64,000 bases of DNA, taken from the NCBI RefSeq assembly GCF_002078505.1, contig NZ_LUAV01000014.1:2402-66401 (forward strand), given 5' to 3'. Below, in pieces: positions 58,729 through 64,000 of this stretch. How positions within the stretch are numbered: position 1 is the stretch's first letter; each line of letters begins with the position of its first letter. The stretch is from Ensifer aridi. GTDB taxonomy: Bacteria; Pseudomonadota; Alphaproteobacteria; Rhizobiales; Rhizobiaceae. A model generated the notes under the pieces. It did not search any database. It was not told the DNA's origin and saw only the letters and a program-made list of their open reading frames with translations. The translations under genes and the position numbers were made by a program.

Positions 58729-59505
58729 TCAACCGCCGAATCGCGTCGCGGAAACCGTGACCGGTCCAATCTTTGTGGGTATGCGGGCATAGACCGGAGC
58801 ATAGACGTCGACGCCGTTCGCTTTCGCGTACCAGATCTCCATCGTTTCCAGGCGGCGCAAATACTCGACGTCCTCCCGCCCCTTCCTGTATCCCGCCTTC
58901 GGTACGAAGCGGATGCCGCAGACGATCACTTCCCCCTCGAACCCTTTGGTCCTGAAGTTCCTCGTCCCCTTGGGCGACAGCTTGATGTCGAGCCGCGATT
59001 CGCCGTCAAAGATCGGCAACGTGTTCGGGCAAACGCGGCTGCTCGCCGGAATGATTAGCCCCGAAAGCGGATCAAGCACATTGCGCATGTCGCGGCTCGT
59101 CACCGGCACCCAGTTCTTCGGCAGGGGGTTGCGTTTCGGCACCATGCTCGCATGGACGACGTTGCCGTTGCGGAAGCTCACATTGATGGCGCGCTCCTTT
59201 CGGCCGCTGCGATAGGACATCGAATATTCGGAGGCGCGAAGACGGTCGCGACCGATCACCCCCGAGACACGCGTTTGCCCCCTGGTGCGGCTGATGATGT
59301 CGACGAGCCCGGCCGAATTCAGAGTTCCCGAAATCGTATAGCGATTCTTTTCGACCTCGGTGTGGAACGACGCCCGCGCCACCGGCAGCCCCGCCAGCGC
59401 GATGCTGTAATCCGTCTGATGTTCGACATCCGCTGCAAACGAGCTTGTGGAAAACATCACGGCGGCCAGGAGTGCCGGCGCGCGAAAACCCATGCGCAAC
59501 TTCAT
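58729..59505 (-). CDS. DUF3108 periplasmic protein
   Basis: 258 aa. Signal peptide at 1-24 (APALLAAVMFSTSSFA), then a DUF3108-type beta domain: DYSIALAGLPVARASFHTEV, SGTLNSAGLVDIISRTRGQT, ERAINVSFRNGNV. C-terminal KREDVEYLRRLETMEIWYAK-like region follows. Alphaproteobacterial; its function is unknown. Confidence 0.85.
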   Translation of the reverse strand: MKLRMGFRAPALLAAVMFSTSSFAADVEHQTDYSIALAGLPVARASFHTEVEKNRYTISGTLNSAGLVDIISRTRGQTRVSGVIGRDRLRASEYSMSYRSGRKERAINVSFRNGNVVHASMVPKRNPLPKNWVPVTSRDMRNVLDPLSGLIIPASSRVCPNTLPIFDGESRLDIKLSPKGTRNFRTKGFEGEVIVCGIRFVPKAGYRKGREDVEYLRRLETMEIWYAKANGVDVYAPVYARIPTKIGPVTVSATRFGG

Positions 59506-59850
59506 GCCCAGTGCCCCATCATTCCTTGCTATCGCAATCCCTTGAAATGCAGGCGGTTTGCGGCTTTTCTAGGCCGCTCGCCGAAAATCCCGCGCTTGAT
59601 CGTACCAGAAAGAACTAGCGCATCCTCGAGCGGCTTGGAACGGGTCTTGTGCCTCGAAGAGCAGATGTTATTTTAGACCTAGCTTCGCGGAAAAGCGCTG
59701 GTTTTTCGGGAATGCGCAGGTTTGGCTTGACTGGCGCCCCGTCACTGACTATAGAACCGCGACTTTTCCAATAATGGCCAACAGGAACGCGGCCTGGGCT
59801 CTGGGCCCGCTACCGCATTGTCCGGCGGCGATAAAGAGAATAGGTGTACC
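59506..59850. other. 345-bp gap with the rpmB promoter
   Basis: Contains the rpmB promoter at 59727-59755 and about 90 nt of leader. The first 200 bp hold nothing I can name; the divergent DUF3108 promoter should be there. Small frames in it are not conserved. Confidence 0.65.
59727..59755 (+). promoter_or_regulatory. rpmB: Sigma-70-type promoter of rpmB
   Basis: TTGACT (59727-59732), 17-bp spacer, TATAGA (59750-59755), within the alphaproteobacterial context CTTGAC...CTATAGA. Predicted start near 59762, giving a leader of about 90 nt before the rpmB ATG. Confidence 0.75.
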
Positions 59851-60141
59851 ATGTCCCGTAGTTGCGAATTGACCGGCAAGGGCGTCCAGTCGGGCCACAA
59901 TGTCAGCCACGCAAACAACAAGACCAAGCGCAAGTTCCTGCCGAACCTGTGCAGCGTCACGCTGATCTCCGATGCTCTCGGCCAGCGCTTCCGCCTGCGC
60001 GTTTCCGCTGCTGCTCTGCGCTCGGTCGAGCACCGCGGCGGCCTCGACGCCTTCCTGCTGAAGGCCGACGAGAACGAACTCAGCATGCGCGCGCGCCTGC
60101 TGCGTCGTCAGATCGTCAAGAAGGTCGCTGAAGCCGCCTGA
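59851..60141 (+). CDS. rpmB: 50S ribosomal protein L28
   Basis: 96 aa. [20 protein letters not shown] and [17 protein letters not shown] are the canonical L28 sequence; the C-terminus is the alphaproteobacterial extended form. It has a clear promoter at 59727 and terminator at 60172, so it is monocistronic; L33 is not adjacent. Confidence 0.97.
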   Translation: MSRSCELTGKGVQSGHNVSHANNKTKRKFLPNLCSVTLISDALGQRFRLRVSAAALRSVEHRGGLDAFLLKADENELSMRARLLRRQIVKKVAEAA

Positions 60142-60171
60142 TTGGCGCCAGCGCTTCCGACAAAGCTTGAG

Positions 60172-60202
60172 AAGGCTTGCGGTTCGCCCGGCAAGCCTTT
60201 TT
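60172..60202 (+). terminator. rpmB: Rho-independent terminator after rpmB
   Basis: AAGGCTTGC (60172-60180) pairs with GCAAGCCTT (60191-60199) around a 10-nt loop, running into a U tract. It is 30 bp past the rpmB stop. Confidence 0.9.
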
Positions 60203-60257
60203 CTCGTGTCGTCGCATTAGGGCCGGGGCTTCCGCCATCCGGCTAAGGTTTCCCTCG

Positions 60258-60287
60258 CTGGTGGCATCACCCAGGATAAAAAAATGC
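60258..60287 (+). promoter_or_regulatory. Candidate preQ1-I-like riboswitch at the transporter start
   Basis: A compact leader: CTGG (60258-60261) pairs with CCAG (60271-60274); the loop GCAT (60264-60267) is complementary to ATGC (60284-60287), which contains the start codon, across an A-rich tail ATAAAAAA. This H-type pseudoknot with A-rich third loop is the preQ1-I design, and the SD (AGGA, 60273-60276) overlaps the closing stem. The downstream gene is a queuosine-precursor transporter. Alternative: a plain GGTG-GCAT-CACC hairpin. Confidence 0.4.
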
Positions 60288-60940
60288 TGAGCAACCGCAC
60301 GTTCTTCATCTATGTCGCGCTGATGACCCTCGTGGTCGTCGCTTCGAACTTCCTTGTCCAGTATCCGCTGCCGGGTTCGATCGCCGGCATGCAACTCGGC
60401 GATCTTCTGACCTGGGGCGCTTTCAGCTATCCTTTCGCCTTCCTGGTCACCGATCTCACCAACCGTCAGTTCGGCCCGCAGATCGCGCGCCGCGTCGTCG
60501 TTGCCGGCTTCGCGGTCGCCGTCGTGCTTTCCTTCCTCGCTGCAACGCCGCGGATTGCGATCGCTTCCGGTTCGGCCTTCCTGCTCGGGCAGCTTCTCGA
60601 CATCTCCGTCTTCAACAGGCTCAGGCGTCAGACCTGGTGGCGCGCGCCGCTCGCCGGCTCGCTCATCGGTTCCGGCCTCGACACGGCGATGTTCTTCTCC
60701 TTCGCCTTCGCGCCGTTTTTCGTGTTCCTTGGCCCGAACGACAGCTTCGCGCTGGAGGCGGCTCCAGTGCTCGGTCTGCTGACCGTCGATGCACCGCGCT
60801 GGATCTCCTGGGCGCTCGGCGATCTCGCGGTCAAGATCCTTTGCGGCATCGTCCTGCTGCTGCCCTATGGCGCGCTGATGAGTGTCATCAAACCGATGCC
60901 AGCCGCGGCGAAGGCGACCACCGCGAAGGCGACTGCCTGA
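60284..60940 (+). CDS. Queuosine precursor transporter (YhhQ/VUT family)
   Basis: 218 aa, six helices. LTWGAFSYPFAFLVTDLTNR is the COG1738 signature, and GSAFLLGQLLDISVFNRLRR and GSLIGSGLDTAMFFSFAF complete it. Imports preQ0/preQ1 for queuosine. The tail (AAAKATTAKATA) is low-complexity. No other queuosine biosynthesis genes are adjacent; gluQ lies about 28 kb away in this window. Confidence 0.9.
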   Translation: MLSNRTFFIYVALMTLVVVASNFLVQYPLPGSIAGMQLGDLLTWGAFSYPFAFLVTDLTNRQFGPQIARRVVVAGFAVAVVLSFLAATPRIAIASGSAFLLGQLLDISVFNRLRRQTWWRAPLAGSLIGSGLDTAMFFSFAFAPFFVFLGPNDSFALEAAPVLGLLTVDAPRWISWALGDLAVKILCGIVLLLPYGALMSVIKPMPAAAKATTAKATA

Positions 60941-60966
60941 AGCCCACGGGGCCGATCGGCCCCGTT

Positions 60967-61959
60967 TCATTTGGCGAGCCGGAATTCAAGCATCAGGTTG
61001 CGCTCGAGGATCGAATGGTTATCGTCGGAAAGGACGATCACCCGGATTTCGCCGGCCGGGCGCGCTACAACATCGAGAGCTTCCATGTTGTCGATCTGAT
61101 AGCTCATGTCGGCGTCGAGGATCACCTCGCCGTCGGCCACCGCGCCCGGGCGGATGTCGGCCGCAGCGATCCGGCGGATGCGCATGCCGAGGCCGGAGGC
61201 GAGATTGAAGCGACGCTCAAGGAGAAGCAGGTCGCCACCGGGCAGGAAGGCGCCGTCGGTCACCGAATACGGGTCCTCGCGGACGACCGTAAAGACACCT
61301 CTCATCGGGCCCTCCAGGATGCCCGCCAGAAGATTGTCCGCCTCGTCGACACTGCGCTCCGAGACGATGACCGCGGCGCCCGAGAGTGGACCGTTCTTCG
61401 GCGCGATCGCAATCGTCTCCAGGCCGCCATTGCCGCGCAGCTCCCGCGCGGGAAACGGCAGCGCCAACTGCCCGACGGGTTTTGCATGGGTGAAACCGGG
61501 ATCTGGATAGACTTCGATGCGAGGCAGTTGCTCAAAGCTGACGATCGCCTGGCCGTCGCGCAATGCCAGCCCCTCGGAATCCACCCTCCATTTTTCGAGC
61601 TGCGCCTTGCCGTTGCCATCGGTCATCGATGTGACCGTCAGATTGGTGAGGCCCTCTAGTTTGCCTGCATCATCGCGGGTGACGGCGCCCTCGACCCAAT
61701 GACCGGTATCCATGACGGCGACGAAGGAATTACCATCCGCACGGAACCTGATCGCCGACAGTGCGCCGAACAGCGGATTGGCCGAGGTCATTTCAATGCC
61801 GCCGATGAATTCGAGCGAGCCGAACATCGTCTCGTCGGAACCCACCTTGAACTGCGGGATCTGCCGGCTCGTGACTTGAACAATTTCGCTGATCGGCTCC
61901 GCACGGGCGACGGCAGCCGAAACCAACAGAGAAAGAACGACGAGACTTCGGCGGAGCAT
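60967..61959 (-). CDS. Esterase-like activity of phytase family protein
   Basis: 330 aa from MLRRSLVVLSLLVSAAVARA, a signal peptide (cut near 21). The rest is a phytase-like beta-propeller (PF13449 type): FGSLEFIGGIEMTSANPLFG, SFVAVMDTGHWVEG, GGLETIAIAPKNGPLSG, DGAFLPGGDLLLLERRF, and DNMEALDVVARPAGEIRVIV. Probably periplasmic; substrate unknown. A longer frame overlaps cobT. Convergent with the transporter. Confidence 0.85.
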   Translation of the reverse strand: MLRRSLVVLSLLVSAAVARAEPISEIVQVTSRQIPQFKVGSDETMFGSLEFIGGIEMTSANPLFGALSAIRFRADGNSFVAVMDTGHWVEGAVTRDDAGKLEGLTNLTVTSMTDGNGKAQLEKWRVDSEGLALRDGQAIVSFEQLPRIEVYPDPGFTHAKPVGQLALPFPARELRGNGGLETIAIAPKNGPLSGAAVIVSERSVDEADNLLAGILEGPMRGVFTVVREDPYSVTDGAFLPGGDLLLLERRFNLASGLGMRIRRIAAADIRPGAVADGEVILDADMSYQIDNMEALDVVARPAGEIRVIVLSDDNHSILERNLMLEFRLAK

Positions 61960-62086
61960 CTGAGGAGGGACCTTCCCGGACAGGGCAAGCACGGTGCGAT
62001 GAGAACGAGGGGCTTTCCGTGGATGGGGCAATGCGGACAGCCGCAAAACGGAAGATGACGGATGGGCGGCATCGGCCGCCCAACCA

Positions 62087-63982
62087 TTAACCGGCGCGAC
62101 GCGCCCGGCCCGGCCGACGATGCAGACTCTCGTCCTCGAAGAGCGCGGCAAGCTGCTCCGTCATCGCACCCGCGAGCTCGTCCGCATCGACGATAGTTAC
62201 GGCACGGCGATAATAGCGCGTCACGTCGTGGCCGATGCCGATCGCCAGAAGTTCGACCGGCGAGCGGCTCTCGATCTGCTCGATGACCGCGCGAAGATGC
62301 CGTTCGAGGTAGTTTCCGGGGTTCACCGACAGCGTGGAATCGTCGACCGGCGCGCCGTCCGAGATCATCATCAGGATACGCCGCTGTTCGGCCCGCCCCA
62401 GAAGGCGGTCATGCGCCCACATCAGCGCCTCGCCGTCGATGTTCTCCTTGAGCAGGCCCTCGCGCATCATCAGTCCGAGATTGCGGCGGGCGCGGCGCCA
62501 GGGCGCATCGGCGGATTTGTAGACGATGTGGCGCAGATCGTTGAGACGCCCGGGCGACTGCGGCTTGCCGCCGGTAAGCCACTTCTCGCGCGATTGGCCG
62601 CCCTTCCACGCCTTGGTCGTAAAGCCGAGGATCTCGACCTTGACGCCGCAACGCTCCAGCGTGCGCGCGAGAATATCGGCGCAGGTGGCCGCGACCGTGA
62701 TCGGCCGACCGCGCATCGATCCGGAATTGTCGATCAACAGCGTCACCACCGTATCGCGGAAATTAGTGTCCTTCTCCCGCTTGAAGGAGAGCGGCTGCAT
62801 CGGATCGATGATGATGCGCTGCAGGCGGGCGGTGTCGAGATAGCCTTCTTCGAGGTCGAACTCCCAGGACCGGTTCTGTTGCGCCATAAGCCGGCGCTGC
62901 AGCCGGTTGGCGAGACGGCCGACCGCCCCTTGCAGATGGGCGAGCTGCTTGTCGAGGAAGGCACGCAGGCGGTCGAGCTCCGCCTCGTCGCAAAGCTCCT
63001 CGGCGGTAATCGTCTCGTCGAACTCCCGGGTATAGACCGTGTAGTCGACCTTCTCGTTGAAATCCGCAAAGGGGTGGCTCGGGCGCTTGACCTCGCCGGG
63101 CGTCTCGCTCTCCTCGTCGCCCTCGTCCTGAAGATCGTCATCGGATATCTCCGCGCCGTCCATCTCGCCTTCTTCCATCTGCTCCTCGGCAGACTGGTTT
63201 TCCTCGGCGGGCGCGGCGTCGGAGCCTTCCTCCTCTTCGCTCGCGTTCTCGTCCTGCTCCTGGCTGCGCGGCTGATCCTCGTCGGTCTCGCTTTCCTGCT
63301 CGTCCGGCTCGATGTCGTCCTCGCCATATTTCTCGGCGACATCCATCGAGGCCAGCATGTCGCGCACGACGCGGGCAAAAGCCTGCTGGTCGTTGATCGC
63401 GGCCGCAAGGTTGCGCATGTCGCCGCCAGCCTTTTTCTCGATGAAGTCGCGCCACAGGTCGAGCACCTGGCCGGCGGACGCCGGCGGTTTCTCGCCGGTC
63501 AGCTTTTCGCGCACCATCAGAGCCACTGCTTCTTCGAGCGGCGCGTCCGCCTGGGCGTCGATCGCGGCGAAGTTCGCCTTGGAGTATTTCTCATCGAGCA
63601 TCGAGGAGAGGTTATCGGCAACGCCCGGCATTCTGAGCGCACCGATCGCCTCGACGCGCGCCTGCTCGACGGCGTCGAAGATTGCGCGCGCATCCGCCCC
63701 CTGCGGCGACATCGTCGCGTGGATGCGGGCATCGTGGCAGGCCTTGCGCAGCGCCATCGAATCGCCGAGCCCGCGCGCGACAGCCAGCTCGTGCCGGCTC
63801 GGGCGCTTGGAAAGCTCCGGCAGACGGATGCGTTCGCCCGTCATTCCGGGCCGCTCGTTCGCAAAGGCGACCTCAAGCTCCGCATCGCCGGCGATCGAGC
63901 GGATGCAGCCGGAAAGCGCCCGCTTGAACGGTTCGGCGGCGTTCTCCCTCGTTTGCGACTTCGCCTTGGAATTCGAGCTCAC
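62087..63982 (-). CDS. cobT: Aerobic cobaltochelatase subunit CobT
   Basis: 631 aa. With CobN and CobS it inserts cobalt into hydrogenobyrinate a,c-diamide in aerobic cobalamin synthesis. N-terminal CobT domain (about 1-215), a highly acidic linker (about 220-300, [17 protein letters not shown]), then a VWA domain with the MIDAS motif [11 protein letters not shown] near 415. Begins [20 protein letters not shown], 18 bp inside the window edge; cobS would be expected immediately upstream, outside the window. Confidence 0.95.
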   Translation of the reverse strand: MSSNSKAKSQTRENAAEPFKRALSGCIRSIAGDAELEVAFANERPGMTGERIRLPELSKRPSRHELAVARGLGDSMALRKACHDARIHATMSPQGADARAIFDAVEQARVEAIGALRMPGVADNLSSMLDEKYSKANFAAIDAQADAPLEEAVALMVREKLTGEKPPASAGQVLDLWRDFIEKKAGGDMRNLAAAINDQQAFARVVRDMLASMDVAEKYGEDDIEPDEQESETDEDQPRSQEQDENASEEEEGSDAAPAEENQSAEEQMEEGEMDGAEISDDDLQDEGDEESETPGEVKRPSHPFADFNEKVDYTVYTREFDETITAEELCDEAELDRLRAFLDKQLAHLQGAVGRLANRLQRRLMAQQNRSWEFDLEEGYLDTARLQRIIIDPMQPLSFKREKDTNFRDTVVTLLIDNSGSMRGRPITVAATCADILARTLERCGVKVEILGFTTKAWKGGQSREKWLTGGKPQSPGRLNDLRHIVYKSADAPWRRARRNLGLMMREGLLKENIDGEALMWAHDRLLGRAEQRRILMMISDGAPVDDSTLSVNPGNYLERHLRAVIEQIESRSPVELLAIGIGHDVTRYYRRAVTIVDADELAGAMTEQLAALFEDESLHRRPGRARRAG

Positions 63983-64000
63983 GACAGTTCCTTCTTCAGC

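Overview
The window is chromosomal DNA of a Sinorhizobium/Ensifer-type alphaproteobacterium (Rhizobiales). The evidence is high GC, a dense set of housekeeping genes in an order familiar from Sinorhizobium chromosomes, several Rhizobiaceae-typical proteins (DUF4167, DUF1178, DUF1236, DUF2125, DUF3108, the TIGR02302 protein, CpdR, a CobT with a long acidic linker), and at least four copies of a two-palindrome intergenic repeat resembling the rhizobial mosaic element RIME. I see no prophage, transposase, integrase, CRISPR array or plasmid genes. This is core genome, and the interest lies mostly in intergenic and regulatory sequence and in a few poorly characterised proteins.

Layout. 0.1-10 kb (minus strand): clpB, a DUF4167 RNA-binding-type gene, then a run read lysC, ptsP, prfA, prmC. 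prfA and prmC form a release factor and release-factor-methylase pair. 10-16 kb: a stand-alone O-methyltransferase, a DHFR-like reductase, ubiG, a DUF1178 and nitrilase pair, grxC, comF and an NDUFAF5-like methyltransferase. 16-20.6 kb: an orphan Flp pilin with a small membrane protein, then a minus-strand run read ppiC-type foldase, argJ, GNAT, mutT. 20.8-28 kb: secA with a clear promoter and terminator, a polysaccharide flippase coupled to a BioF2-type acyltransferase, and a convergent acyl-CoA synthetase.

28-36 kb: a glutamine-rich secreted DUF1236 protein, tRNA-Leu(CAA), dsbB-like, HNH nuclease, 3-methyladenine glycosylase, gluQ, BrkB-like, SDR, HIG1, cobalamin adenosyltransferase and rhomboid. 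36-45.6 kb: etfB-etfA-hbdA behind a LiuR-like site, divergent tlpA/argH, argH-lptM-lysA, and the TIGR02302 protein. 45.7-53.4 kb: cpdR, hpt, ftsE-ftsX behind a perfect CtrA-type box, ydcF, plsC, a ChaC-like gene and DUF2125. 53.4-64 kb: methyltransferase-hisC-tyrC, gloB with a cupin gene, a YddG-type exporter, DUF3108, rpmB, a queuosine-precursor transporter with a preQ1-like leader, a phytase-like esterase, and cobT at the window edge.

How the genes connect. Amino-acid biosynthesis is scattered through the window (lysC, lysA, argJ, argH, hisC, tyrC). Protein export and folding are represented by secA, a periplasmic PPIase, dsbB-like, tlpA, rhomboid and clpB. Division and cell-cycle functions are represented by ftsEX, cpdR and a putative CtrA box. 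Cobalamin functions appear twice (adenosyltransferase and cobT). The most unexplained items are a low-GC, strongly structured stretch between the DUF4167 gene and prmC, the preQ1-like leader whose pseudoknot would bury a start codon, and the flippase/acyltransferase pair.
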